Positions 20,354 through 31,488 of a stretch of DNA of 64,000 nucleotides are shown piece by piece. Position 1 is the stretch's first letter. Each line of letters starts with the position of its first letter. The stretch comes from Morinoia aosen. Its lineage: Eukaryota > Arthropoda > Malacostraca > Amphipoda > Talitridae. Made by a program: the position numbers and the translations under genes. Location: the NCBI GenBank assembly GCA_030386875.1, contig CM059557.1, forward strand, positions 59,660,514 to 59,724,513, in the 5' to 3' direction. Below the pieces are notes generated by a model. That model was not told where the DNA came from and made no database searches. It was given only the letters and a program-made list of their open reading frames with translations.

Positions 20354-22141
20354 TTAAAAGGTAATGACTTTGCCATCCTTGTGCGTTTCTTCTTTGCCAG
20401 TGTCAACTTTCTTAAATAAAAGCTGCAATGTTTTGCACTCCCGCTGTAATTTCTTGAAGTCTTCTTTGTTGTGTTGCAATATATCGACAGTGCTTGGTGC
20501 GGCAGTGGGATCTTCGATCGCTTTTGCTGCTGCCCTTGTGACAACGTGAGAGACTTCTGCAGCAACTGGTTGCTCTTCATAGTCGGTCATCTGTTCTTCG
20601 AAGGAGGTGGTTCCGGGAACTCGGCCGAGAATGACATCGTGGGAGAGCTCTTCCATGGCTATGGCTGTCACCTCTCCGTGGTAATAGGGGCACACGAGAG
20701 AGACCCGGGCCAGAGGCGCTTCGAAAGAGTGATTGTTGGCCAGCCGTACGGTAATTTCCTTCTTCAAAATGGCGTCAGCTGGGACGAGAGCCTTCTTGAC
20801 GAAGACCGCCGTTGCTCCTCCATCGAGTAGTACTTGAACGGGTTGTTGGTTCACGGTGCCAGAGCATGTTTTCAGCTGTCCCAATTCGATCAGCTTGTTC
20901 GAGGCGATGTGATTGCATGCGACTGGGGGAATATCGTCGTATTCATCTGCTTCTTCATGCGTTGCTAGATTGTTTACTCGAGCGGTAGTACTGGAGATAG
21001 GTGGGCTTGCATGGGCTGCTCCATTACTGTGACCATCACCTTGCCTCCTCTGCAATTGGCGGCACTCGTCACTGGAATGCGATTGGTTAGGGCCATGAAA
21101 AGTACAGTAAAATCCATTGTAAGGTCCTCGTTGTTCGCGCTGCGGAGTGTTGACCGATCCTGAGCGGGTGGGACCACCACGTGTGTTAGAAGTTCTTGGC
21201 GGCGTTCCTCGAGAGTTGTTGCTGGAGTTGGGTGATCTTGATGGAGTGCTCGGGGCTCGGACAGGAAATGTCGCGCGTCGCTCTGGTGCTCCTGATGCTT
21301 TGAGTGCTGGAGGGCCCGCATCCGTCGATGATGTCAGTGTGCGACCCTTACAAAGCTGATGGAGCGATGTATGAGGTCTTGCTTGTAAGAAGCTATCACC
21401 TTGCTCTCCTAGGCTTGCGACTGTGTTACCACCCCTGTTACGCAACTGAGTAGCGAGGAAGGGCGGCAAGCTTGAATAAGCTCGGTCAACAATTAGGAAG
21501 TCACGAAGAGCCTTGTAGTTGGCTTCGATGTTGCATCCTTTTAACCAAGCGTCGAGGGATTGTTCGAGTCGCCGTAGGTAACGTGACATATTGTCGCCTT
21601 CTTCCGGCTGAAATTCGTAGTAGTTGGCACGTAGTTTTGCCGGAGTAACTTTATGAGCATCTAGTAGAAGCAATTTAATTTCAGGAAGCTTGAAGCGATC
21701 TGCTGCGGGCAGGGTATCGATGAGTCGACGTTCCTTCGGTGTGATCAAATTATGGAGCATGACAACAGCATCGACTTCAGTAAATCCCATCGCTGTGGTG
21801 TGAGTGCAGAAGCGTTGCAAGAATTCGTCCATCCTTTCTTTCGTAGGATCGAATGGAGCCGGTGGAGGTATCTTCACTCTAGCATTTTGGGGAGCGATTT
21901 GAGCATCGAGTTGTCGGAGTCTGAGCTCGTGGTCTCGTTGTGCTGCTTCTCGTTCCGCTGCTCGTTCTGCGGCTCATTCTGCGGCTTCTCGTTCCGCTGC
22001 TGGTTCTTCTCGTTCCGCTGCTCGTTCTGCGGCTTCTTCCAAATGCCTCAGGCGGCTGGTAAATTCTTCCCGGTACTCCGCATCGGTGGGAGTGAGGCCG
22101 AGGGCTTCGACGTATTCTCGAGCTTGAGCGACGAGGTTCAT
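20354..22141 (-). pseudogene. gag and protease of the Gmr1-like element
   Basis: The likely start is the ATG at 22141, about 85 bp inside the primer site. The first 88 codons encode a charged, probably helical N-terminus with repeats of AAEREA and contain a TGA at 21974-21976. From 21877 the frame is open for 507 codons. A capsid-like region contains FDPTKERMDEFLQRF and PEEGDNMSRYLRRLEQSL, followed by a Ser/Thr/Arg-rich linker. A zinc-finger variant reads YCTFHGPNQSHSSDEC, and an aspartic protease has active site VLLDGGATAVF (glycine where serine or threonine is usual) and closing segment HDVILGRV. It ends in a TAA at 20354, in the same frame as integrase, so this could be a mutation or a readthrough point. 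Confidence 0.85.
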
Positions 22142-22226
22142 CTTGTTTAAGTGATGCGGTGTCCGCGTAGTTGATTAGAACCCAGAAATCCCAGACAACG
22201 TTGGTAGTCGCGCAAAGCTTCTGGGT

Positions 22227-22244
22227 CCCTGTTCGGGCGCCAGA
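22227..22244 (-). promoter_or_regulatory. primer-binding site for tRNA-Lys
   Basis: The minus strand reads TGGCGCCCGAACAGGGAC three bases after the 5' LTR. This 18-mer is complementary to the 3' end of the lysine tRNA used as primer by several retroelements and lentiviruses. It confirms the 5' end and orientation of the element. Confidence 0.93.
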
Positions 22245-22247
22245 ATA

Positions 22248-23131
22248 TGTCGATACCGTCGTGCGGTCGACGTGAGGGTTCGTGGAAAAGGGGCTGTCTT
22301 CTGTACAGCTACCTTTTCTGGGGCGCTAGCTTTTCTTCGCAGCTGCCCTTCCTGAGGTTCGTGTGGGTACCGCCTACGCCGTAATCAGTCCGCTAGGGCA
22401 ACAGAAGTAAATTCTGTTAGTGCCGAACTACGGCGGTACCGTTGTGTGTGGGGGGTGAGGTGAGTGTGGGTACCACTTACGCCGTAATAAGTCCGCTAGG
22501 GCAACAGAAGTAAATTCTGTTAGTGCCGAACTACGGTGGTACCAGTAGGAAGACGAGCAACTGTCTGCGCCGTATGAGACCGCTATGGCAACAGAAGTGA
22601 ATTCTGTTAGTGCCGAACTGCGACAGCGTCTTCCTAACGACAAACTATGCGAAATAGTTCGTCCTTCCGAGGTGGCTCCTTAAACCCCTTATTAGGCGAA
22701 GTGTCGTATAAGACTAAAGCCTGTGTCAACAATGAGAAAGGAAACTCTTTTGACCTCAGGGTGTGACTTGTTTAATGCTGAATCTCTTTGAAGTCCCTAT
22801 CACATACACTGATATATTTTAACAAAGACAGTGATTTATTTTCTATTGCAAAAATAGTGCGTACAGACGTGAGCTACTGCATAACAGGGTACAACACTCA
22901 AAATTGCATTTAAAATATTAGTCGTATTTAGCTAGATAACACAAGAAACATTGGAATATTGACATGTAATACAAATGATATTTAAGGGCTAACTAAAGTA
23001 AATGCACAAACGCAACATCAGCGCGGGAAAATAGATAAGTCGGCGTTCAGAGAGCTGGACACATGAAGAAAATACTTAAGATTATGGGTAACTAACACAA
23101 AAAGGCTCGACAACCCCTGTGCGGCCTGACA
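22248..23131 (-). repeat. 5' LTR of the Gmr1-like element
   Basis: 884 bp, nearly identical to 16753-17635. It is bordered outside by ACGAG (23132-23136) and inside by the tRNA-Lys primer site. The same three foldback modules occur at 22366-22440, 22469-22543 and 22547-22635. Confidence 0.93.
22366..22635. repeat. three tandem foldback modules in the 5' LTR
   Basis: Same arrangement as at 16869-17139: two modules closed by GGTACC-type stems and a third closed by AGGAAGACG/CGTCTTCCT. One stem base differs (GGTACCACT against GGTGGTACC), which leaves a T-G wobble pair. Confidence 0.78.
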
Positions 23132-24596
23132 ACGAGTTATATTGTCGATCCGAACGACTTAATTCTAACGTTCTCAGATACGTCGAACCCACAACATACC
23201 GTGGTTGAAGTTACGGACCTGCGGTCATCTCAAGGCTGCAAGTTACGTCGAAGCCACGGGCATATGGCTACATGTGTTTCGTGTGAATCTGATTACTTTA
23301 TTTACCATTTTAATTAGAAGAACTGTGGCTATCCCTAAGGACCCAACCTCTTTACGTTTGTGATAGGGGGTTTGCTTCTCTTATTTATTTTTTCCCGCCT
23401 CAAACAGTGGAGTTATGGCAAAGTCGGCTTGGTTGGCGCGCGGCAACGCCTGTTTACTTTCACGTCGGACCGCGCGGTATATTTTTTTCCGCCTCAAACA
23501 CTGGAGTTCCGGTAACTCATTTACTGCTATAACTTGTAAAATACTCATTTCTGACGGAAAGTGCATTGAAGAAAACTTATTTATTTTGATCTCATTAACA
23601 ATATTATGGCATCCAAAACTAGAAAATCAATTATGGTCAAGTCCTCAACATTTACCAATATTTTTTTATAATTTTTGACATGATTTTTATTTATGATACT
23701 GCAGCTTTCATTCATGGCTCAATGACAGCTGCAGTATCATAGGAACAGCTATGGCAAGCACACCCATCCAAAGGGCTTGAAAAGAGCTACAAAACAAAGG
23801 AGTTGACTTGACAAAAAAACGTATTTGGGTTGAAAAAAAATGAAAAATTAAAAAAATTGGTTGTTTTCAGGAACTACACCTATTCTCTGTTGTTGTATAT
23901 TTTTTCCCAGCATTACTGAGCTACAGCAATATAAATTATAACAATCAAAAGGGCTTAAAAAGAACTACAAACGCTCAAGAGTTCATTGTAGAAAAACCTG
24001 TAGCTCAAAAGATAAAAAGAAAAACATTTTTTTTATGAAAAAACACGTTTTTCTGGAAACTTGATAATTTGTTTCTCAAATGTATCTCCTTCCACAATTT
24101 TAGAGCTACAAGAATGGTTTATATACCATTCAATAGGGCTTAGCAAAGTGTATCCATAAGCAATAGCATTTTTTGATTCATTTATTATTCTGAAAATTAC
24201 ACCACATGAAAAAAAATGAAAAAAGGTTATTTTTTTTTGCCAATTCCCAAAATCCACAAAAAAGGTCTTCTTTTGTCAATTCCTAAAATCCACAAAAAGA
24301 GGTTATCAAAATTCCCTATTGCTTATGGTTATATGGACATATAAGCAATCTAAAAACGAAGTACTGGTTCTGTAACTTCAAAATTGTAGAAGGAGATAGA
24401 TTTTACATATTTCATATGTAACATATGTCATTTGTTCTATCATATTTCTCAAAAAAAAAGAAGAAAAAAAAGTGCAGCTACAAAAATTTCGTCGAAATAA
24501 CAAATGATCTATGCATCATTTCACACCTACTGTGAAAATTTCAGAGAAATCCATCCATAAATGACAGACTTTTTTTTACCCAGATGGTATCCTTAA

Positions 24597-25822
24597 AGGT
24601 GACGACGTAATAATGACTAAAAAACGTCAAAAGCACAAAGTATGAGAAATAGTACGTTAACTTATTTGTGTTAATAACTGATAACAATATTCCTTATCAT
24701 TTTATTAACAATTTCTATCATTCTTTTATTTCTACGAAGTTCTGGCAAAAACTTTAACACCTCATGATCCAAACTTTGCCTTTCCCGACCCAACCTGGTC
24801 GTACTCTTTGTTCCACATTTTGCGCGGGAAAGAGATTTTACGTATAACTTATAACTCAAAGCTGAATAATTAAAAACTAACGCATCAAAGAGCAGAATAT
24901 CATTCCCGTAAAACGTTCTTAAATGGGTTCCTTTAGTGATTCCTGAGATTGGAATTGTTATTTTCCGTGATTGCGTTGAACTTCACATTGACCCTTTTTA
25001 ATCCTGTAACTTTGGTAAATGTTGAGGATTAACCGGGAATTGATATTTGATTTTTAGGTGCCTTAACATAGTTAATTAGATTGAAATGAACAAGTTTTCT
25101 TCAATGCACTTTCCGTTGTAAATAATTATTTTGCGAGTTATAGCGGTGAATTAGTTACCGCAACTCAAGTGTTTGAAACGGGAAGTAATTCATTGAGTGG
25201 TATTTGGCAACACTGCGCAATGGACGCTTGCTTCCGCCGCGCTCAAATGATGGAGCCCGTTTCTGCCATCTAAGACGAAAGTTAACATATCACCAAAATT
25301 TGTTATTTTTGGGTGATAATTTCTATTGTGTTATTAACTAAAAGATCCTAGAAGTGGATTCAGGCTCCGCAAGCTCTGCGGGGTGAGCTAATAATAAATT
25401 ACAAAGTATTCAAAACTTCAAACGTACTCTAGCAGCTCAATCCCGCAAAAAATAAAACCTACCGCTTTAACTCGTAAAATATTCATTTGACAAAGAAAGT
25501 GTATAGAAGATAAGTAGTTTATTTTGTTATTACCATGATAGCAGCAACAAAAATTAAAAAATCAATGAGTAGCTGTTTATTTGAGCGCATTCGTCATCAA
25601 AGACGAAACTAAACCTACCACTATAATTCGTAAAATACTCGTTTATGACGGAAATTGCATAAAAAAAACTTGTTCATTTTGATCTAGTTAACTATGTTTA
25701 GGATTCGAAAAGTGGATAATCGATTCCCGGTTAACTGTCAACATTTACCGTAACTTTTTCGCTTTATGGCTTAGTTTTTTTTTAATATGAAATATTAATT
25801 TTTTGGTACATTTTTATGTGTA
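24597..25822. repeat. cluster of dispersed repeat fragments
   Basis: No gene. 24861-24955 is the inverse of 15774-15862. 25010-25190 matches 16455-16600 in the same orientation. 25455-25565 and 25610-25765 are two further copies in the opposite orientation. All share a core resembling TGACGGAAAGTGCATTGAAG. From about 25752 the sequence matches the foldback element at 34.75 kb. Confidence 0.6.
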
Positions 25823-26609
25823 CAGTCAAACCTCGGTTCTCGAACGTCTCGGAGTTCAAACAATTTGGTTTTCGAGCATAAATTTTGGGAGTCAACTGCC
25901 TCCGTATTCGAACAAAATTTTGGTTCATGAACAACAATGACGCGTGTCAGCAAGACCGGTTGTTAGTAAACAAACAGTCTCGAACCGACTGCTGTGCTGT
26001 AAAAATTTGTTCTGCACTTCTCTTCTCATTATCTTTTCTTGTTTTGCCCTCAGTCATGGCTCCGAAGAAAGCTAAAGTTGATAATGATAAAGGAAAAGGA
26101 AAGTTGTGAAAAGAACAATAGAAGTGAAAAAAGAAATCATTGCAAAATATGAAAGTGGCATGCGTTTACCTGATCTTTCAACACAGTTCATTGTGGCAAA
26201 GTCAACAATATCAGCAATTTTAAAGAATAAAGAAGTAATCAAGGCAGCTGATGTTGCAAAGGAAGTAACTGTTATTGCCAAAAAAAGACCACAAATCATC
26301 GAGGAAGTTGAAAACTTATTGCTTATCTATATACGTGACAGAGAGTTCAGTGAATCACTTATTTGTGAGAAAGCTTTGGAAATTTATCATGATCTATTGA
26401 AGAAAAACCCTAGTCCAACAGGTGATAATTTTGAATTTAAAGCAGAGGCAGATAGTGTAAGCAGGTAAGTAGGTATTCATCTGATACTTGAAAACAAATT
26501 AAAAACTTTTACATTAATTGTAATGGGAAAATATGATTCGGTTCTTGAACAATTTGGTTTTGGAACAGGCTCTTGAAACAAATTATGTTCGAGAACCAAG
26601 GTTTGACTG
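25823..26609 (+). mobile_element. Tigger-type (pogo) transposon, internally deleted
   Basis: Termini CAGTCAAACCTCGGTTCTCG and the matching inverted end near 26590-26609, flanked by TA on both sides (25821-25822, 26610-26611). The 787-bp element keeps only the N-terminal part of a transposase. It sits inside the degraded copy of foldback element B and so is younger than it. Confidence 0.85.
26056..26468 (+). pseudogene. Tigger transposase N-terminal fragment
   Basis: Starts MAPKKAKVDNDKGKGK, then shifts frame near 26105. The second frame (from 26106) reads KRTIEVKKEIIAKYESGMRL, the CENP-B/Tigger helix-turn-helix region, followed by part of the second DNA-binding domain (FSESLICEKALEIYHDLLKK). 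The DDE nuclease domain is absent. Confidence 0.75.
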
Positions 26610-27542
26610 TATTTCAAAAGAATAGAAGTCATTGAGTTTTTATGCTGGAACAAAACCAAAGACAGGTTTAGAATCCTTGAAGCATTGCAAACAAAGTTAC
26701 GGTCTCAAATTTTCCATTTGAAACTTTTCATTTTTTTATATGCAATATTTTATCACTGACTAAACTGTTTGTGATAAATACTGTTAGTCGCTGTAACTTT
26801 GTTAAAAATGTTCCAAGGATTCCAAAACTGTCTTTGTTTTTTTCTAGCATAAAAACTCACTGACTTCTATTCCTTTGAATGTTGATATTAAGGGTTGTTA
26901 GTATTAAGTCATAAATAAATTTATGTCTGAACTGTAATATAATAGACAATTTATGTAATTGAATGCTGTTTTCATTTTTATTTCAACAATTTCCATGCAT
27001 AACTTCAAATTCACACTGTGAATTGTAATTTACAAGAAAAATATTTCTTTTTTATAGAAATTATGAAATTTTATATTTGTAGTATGATTCTTATTAAATT
27101 TGACTATTATATGTAATTTTTAAGAAGAAACACAATTTTTCCTATTCATTTTTTTCAATTCAGACCTTATTTAAAAAAAATTGGACATACCTATTAGTTA
27201 TTTAGTTCATTTTTATTGATATTTCAAAAGAATAGAACTCATTGAGTTTTTGTGCTATAACAAAACCAAAGACACTTTTAGAATACTTAAAGCATTGTAA
27301 ACAAAGTTACAATTTCAAATTTCCATTTCCCGTTTTGTTTTCTTTCCATACGGGGTTGGATATTCAGGATTTTTGGTCCCCTTACATCCCCCTGGGGGTG
27401 GGGGGGGGGGGGGGGTGGGTGGGATCTAGTGTTTGTAGTGCCATAAAATTTTAGGCCCGAATAGTCCACCACCTAAGGGCCCTTTTTCAACAACAAAAAA
27501 GAAAGGCTCATTTGACCAACAGCAGCCTGGGTTGCCTTCCTT

Positions 27543-27993
27543 GAGAAAAACTGCTTATAAATGCTTCTACTATTCTTTCAATTCAAGAACAGAAAGATAA
27601 TTCTACATTAACCCTCCCAAAGATATCAGAATTTCTCCAATTGTGCACCAAGGTTTGGGACTGATATGTCTGCTAATATCTTGGAAAATGAATGAAAAAT
27701 TTTGTGTCAAAAATTGAGTTTAATGCACTCACAGAATTTATAAATTTGGTTCCCAAGAATCAGTAAATGAGCGCATTTAAAAAGGTTTTGCATGAATGAC
27801 ATTTTGCTTGCTGATGCATCATTTTTCAGATATAACATGAATTACGTTCAGGTAAGAATAACATTATATAGTGAGCTGCGTTGTACCTGTATTGTATCTG
27901 CATTGGTGGAACACATGCAGTAATTTAGCGGGAACCATCAGTGTCGGTATAGCTAAGTTAAGTTATTTTAGGTTTATTTATGTTAGGTTAGGC
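27543..27993. repeat. AT-rich spacer with one dispersed repeat copy
   Basis: No gene. 27761-27832 matches 15774-15862 (shared words GAATGACATT and GCATTATTTT with changes). The rest is unassigned. Confidence 0.45.
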
Positions 27994-28400
27994 TAATGAT
28001 ATACCAATGTATCAGGATCAGCAGTATTGATTATTTTGACTGGTATTGGTATTGGTAAAATCTGGCTGGTACTTAAACAATACTTTTCAGTACTAGCTTG
28101 TTTTCAGAGATTGTTTTGGAACCATTTTTGTTTTGACCTGTTTAGAAAGATTTGTTTTAAGAATTTATTTTGAAATTATTTTTGTTTCGAGAGATAAATT
28201 TGGAACTATTCTTGTTTTGAATTTATTTGAGATTGTTTTGGTCCACTTTTGGAACCTGTTACTATTACAGGTAGTCTACATTACGTTGCAATACAACTAG
28301 AAACACTTATCTACCAAATGGATTTCATATTGTTATTTTTTTCAACAATATAGTTAACATAGCAAGGGCACTTTTATTATTCCTAATCAAAAACATTATG
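27994..28400 (-). mobile_element. hAT-like element end, related to the one at 62.6 kb
   Basis: The left edge TAATGATATACCAATG resembles TAGTGATGTACCGATA at 62610, the differences being G-to-A changes. A run of GGTATT words follows at 28038-28075. 28190-28380 is, inverted, the same sequence as about 63770-63930 (shared words GTTAACTATATTGTTGA and TTGCAACGTAATGTAGACTA). The other end of this copy is not found. Confidence 0.5.
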
Positions 28401-29582
28401 GTAAATATTGTTATATTATTAGATATTGCTGCCCATTTGGTCTGGCTGGGTCCAACAAGATTCAAGAAATTTCTCAACACAGATTTACTCCTTTATAACG
28501 CTATTTGGAAAATTGATTTGTTTAACTATCACATTATTTTGTCAAAAATTTTACTTTATAAATTGAAGAAAGTATTATCTTACATTGAATTGCTAAAGTT
28601 TAAGAAAAATATTAATGAGAAGCTCATAATTTGGAATGCTAAATCTTTCAATCTGTAAAGCGTATGAATATTGTAATAGTCAATGTTTAAACTGACTGTT
28701 AGCAAATTTTTGTTATGTAGAATACTGGATTTGATTGAAATTGTGATTCATAGTTATTTCATGTAAAAAATTGCAATCTTATTCTTTCTTAATTAACTGA
28801 TAAATGACCAGTAAAAGCTCTTGTGCAGAAAAGTTGTATCAATTATTAAATAAAGTATCTTAATAATCAATTGCATTTTCTAAGTATACAATAGTCAATA
28901 AAATACTTGCCATACAGTGCATTTTTTGTTAAAAATATTAATGAAGCATTTAGTATAAAATCATATTCAACCACTTCATGAAGACTCTGCTGATTTGGAA
29001 ATATAAATAAAATATCAAATGGATTGCATTGGGGTCCCTAATGCTTAGTGTTTAATTTCTCCAATGTGCTGATAGGGTAAAATATTTATCCAAAGTAAGT
29101 TGCATTACCTACAGTGTATCTGAATTCAACCCTAAAATATGGATAAGTAATATTGTAATTCAACAAGAAAATGGATTTACAATAAAAGCACTAATTGTAT
29201 TGAATGCAACAAGCCACTAGATAGCTGCACAGGTAGCAGAATGATCCTTTTGCATGGTGTGTGCCATTCTAAAGTTTATTGTAGTTCATTTCTACCAAGC
29301 GAGTAGTTTTTGTCGCTTGAAGTTTTCCTTGAAACTTTTATTCCCTTTTGTAAAATCTGAAGTCTATTCTGTCATAGCTATTGGACAAAGAACAATTAAG
29401 GCTTACATCATTTTTCACAGAAAAGGTGATTTCTTTTTAAGGCTGAAAATTTCTCTTATCATTCATTATCAACCTGAAAATGAATAAAAAACTACAAATG
29501 TCAAATTTAGATCAAAGACATCAATTGTGGAAGAAGAACAGCAAAAAGACTTGAAAGAAACAAAAAAGAAAAATTTTTAGTA
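28401..29582. other. AT-rich, no gene seen
   Basis: The open frames here (up to 86 codons) are lysine/isoleucine/leucine-rich translations of AT-rich DNA without domain similarity. Confidence 0.4.
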
Positions 29583-29808
29583 TTAACACGTTAAGTGCGA
29601 CGTGACCCACCGGTGGTCATTTAGGAGATTTTCATAATGCTGCTGGCTGACCAGCAGTCACTGACTCAATTTTTGTAAATAGTTAATGAAAGTTAAATGA
29701 AGGCATGATCCAGTCAATGTTTGCTATTTTCAAAATTTCATACTACAATTGACTAAATTTAAGCTGGATATTGAACTTCAGTTTAACCCGCCGCACTTAA
29801 CGTGTTAA
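29583..29808. mobile_element. MITE with TTAA ends (family M, copy 1)
   Basis: Perfect terminal inverted repeats TTAACACGTTAAGTGCG at both ends, TTAA included, 226 bp long, non-coding. Two more copies lie at 32793-33022 and about 45213-45443. TTAA at the ends suggests mobilisation by a piggyBac-type transposase. Confidence 0.85.
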
Positions 29809-30090
29809 TATTGCATTACAGTGGTACCTCAAGATACGAGTTTGTATCGTTCCAGAACCGAGCTCGTAAGTCACTCAGCTTATATCTCAAACGAACTTCT
29901 CCTATTTAAAATAACTGAAATTTGATTTAATCCATGCCCGACCTATGAAAAATCCCCAAACCATTGTAAATTATTAATAAAGATGTTTTTAAATATTAAG
30001 TAAACATGCATGATTAACAAATACATAACAAAATATGAAATAAAGAAATAGAGTTATTTAGCATGATGGTATCTTGTGCGTCGTGAAGGC

Positions 30091-30523
30091 TCAAAGATTT
30101 TCCAAATGATAAACTAGCAGTGGCTTCACTTTACAATCACCGCTAGCATTTGCACATAATGCAAGGGTCAGACGGTCCTTCATGGGTTTATGGCCTGGCA
30201 TCATCTTCTCCTCTGCTGTGATGTAAGTCCTGCGTGGCATTTTCTTCCAAAATAAGCCCGTTTCATCATAGTTGAACACCTGTTGTGGGATGTAACCTTC
30301 CCTCACAACAAGCGCAGCAAAATCTTGGATGTACGTATTGGCTGCCTTCACGTCTGCTTTCGTGGCTTTGCCATACCTCACCACTGAATGGATGCCAGTT
30401 CTCTTCTTAGAATTATTAAACCAGCCATGGCTTGCCTCTTCCTCTTTTGAAGTTGATGCTTCTTTCTTCACTAAGTCTGCATAAATACTCCATGCCTTCT
30501 CGCATATTACTGTTGTTGCCGCT
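30091..30523 (-). pseudogene. Tigger transposase, second DNA-binding domain and start of DDE nuclease
   Basis: The frame begins near 30520 with TVICEKAWSIYADLVKKEA, followed by GWFNNSKKRTGIHSVVRYG (CENP-B-type helix-turn-helix). Then comes the nuclease start VFNYDETGLFWKKMPRRTY, with the first catalytic aspartate, and the conserved KDRLTLALCANASGDCK and KPLLVYH segments. It stops at 30091; the second and third acidic residues are lost. Confidence 0.85.
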
Positions 30524-31488
30524 TGTCTCCCGCAAGTGAGATTAACTCGTTATCTGCTTGTTACTAAATGGCAACTAAATAAGGAAAATAAAACTCTTCT
30601 ACTTGATAAATTGCTATTGGAAAAATAGTGATACGAGTGAAAATGTATTGGACGATAATGCTCTGGTCAATGATATGTGGACTAAGAAACATGAATGGTA
30701 ATAACTAAATGAACTTAACTAAATTAATAGAAGTAAATTAACGGGACTTAGACGGAGTAAGTTAACGGAGATTAAATTAACTGAACTAAATGGAGTTAAG
30801 TGAAGTTAACCGGCATTACCTGGAGCATGGACAGGTGGGAACGAAACACTTAAAAAATAAACCAAAACCTTAGATTAATTACCTGTCAATGGAAGAGACT
30901 ATGAGACCAGTGGAGGGAACATGAGGAGATTGGGGATGCAACGTGCTAACATCTTAACTAACAACATACTATAATACATGCTAAAGATATTTACAGAAAT
31001 AATAAGAAAATATAGTATTTACAAAAAGAAATGCAGAACTTAGAGAAACATATTACTCTACTTAACTCGAATGAATGAAAACATAAAATAAAAAAATTCT
31101 ATAACTCAAAAGAAAATAAGAACTTAAAATAATAAGTAAACAAATAGAAATTAAACAGCAAATAATAATAATAACTGAAGTTCAACAAAATGAGTAATAA
31201 CAGAACAAGCATGTAACAAAATATAGCAAAATTACTCACTTATCCTTAAGAAGGATAACTCATTAATTCACCTACCAGTGCGACTGGAGCTTCACTTTCA
31301 TTTAGAATTATCTTAGGGTCTTTAATAATATTTTACGGTAGGTAAATTTATAACCAACTTAAAAGAATGAAAATGTACAATTAGGCTATAATAAACATGA
31401 AAATAACAATACAGATTATGTGAGTAAAAAGAGGCATGAAGGCTCTGCTATAAAAAGTAGCAACACAACCCCCAGTTACACTGTCTCC
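30524..31488. mobile_element. 951-bp insertion inside the Tigger transposase
   Basis: The word TGTCTCC stands at 30524-30530 and 31482-31488 and looks like a 7-bp target duplication, since the transposase code resumes directly across it. The insert (30531-31481) is AT-rich and non-coding, with no clear TG...CA or inverted ends, so its class is unknown. A 7-8 bp duplication would suit hAT or a SINE/LINE fragment. Confidence 0.6.

Larger units (their letters stand above)
16753..23131 (-). mobile_element. complete Ty3/gypsy element with integrase before RT (Gmr1-like)
   Basis: Two LTRs of 883 and 884 bp with TG...CA ends enclose gag, protease, integrase, reverse transcriptase and RNase H on the minus strand. 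The whole insertion is flanked by the 5-bp duplication ACGAG (16748-16752 and 23132-23136). The LTRs differ at roughly fifteen positions by eye, so the insertion is fairly young. The domain order PR-INT-RT-RH is that of Ty1/copia, but RT, RNase H and the GPY/F integrase end are of Ty3/gypsy type; this arrangement is known from the Gmr1 group. Two in-frame stops (21974, 20354) and a frameshift near 19870 interrupt the coding region. No purine-rich tract is seen on the sense strand before the 3' LTR. Confidence 0.92.
16146..24596. mobile_element. TTAA-flanked foldback element (A) hosting the LTR retrotransposon
   Basis: Left end TTAA at 16146-16149 followed by GGACACCGTCTGGGTA. The right end reads, on the minus strand, TTAA (24593-24596) followed by GGATACCATCTGGGTA: matching termini with two mismatches and TTAA at both sides, as in piggyBac-type insertions. 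Without the LTR element it would be about 2.06 kb. The sequences flanking the LTR element are themselves inverted repeats (about 16455-16720 against 23285-23660), so the host is a foldback structure. No transposase frame is seen. The T-rich right arm (23.7-24.55 kb) repeats the word GAGCTACA and its complement, also found in the element at 39.9 kb. Confidence 0.65.
25752..27542. mobile_element. degraded copy of foldback element B, split by a Tigger element
   Basis: 25752-25820 and 26612-27542 match parts of 34746-36087 in order: TTTATGGCTTAG near 25770, the ATTGAGTTTTTGTGC and AACAAAACCAAAGACA stretch (26630-26660 and again 27240-27275), the C/G run near 27388-27420, GTGCCATAAAATTTTAGG, and an end CCTGGGTTGCCTTCCTTGA. 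The left terminus is missing and the right TTAA has decayed to TTGA. Confidence 0.6.

Noticed and set aside
28398..28658. 86-codon AT-rich frame as a small gene
   Set aside because: Lys/Ile/Leu/Asn bias follows from AT content, there is no domain, and it overlaps the edge of a repeat.
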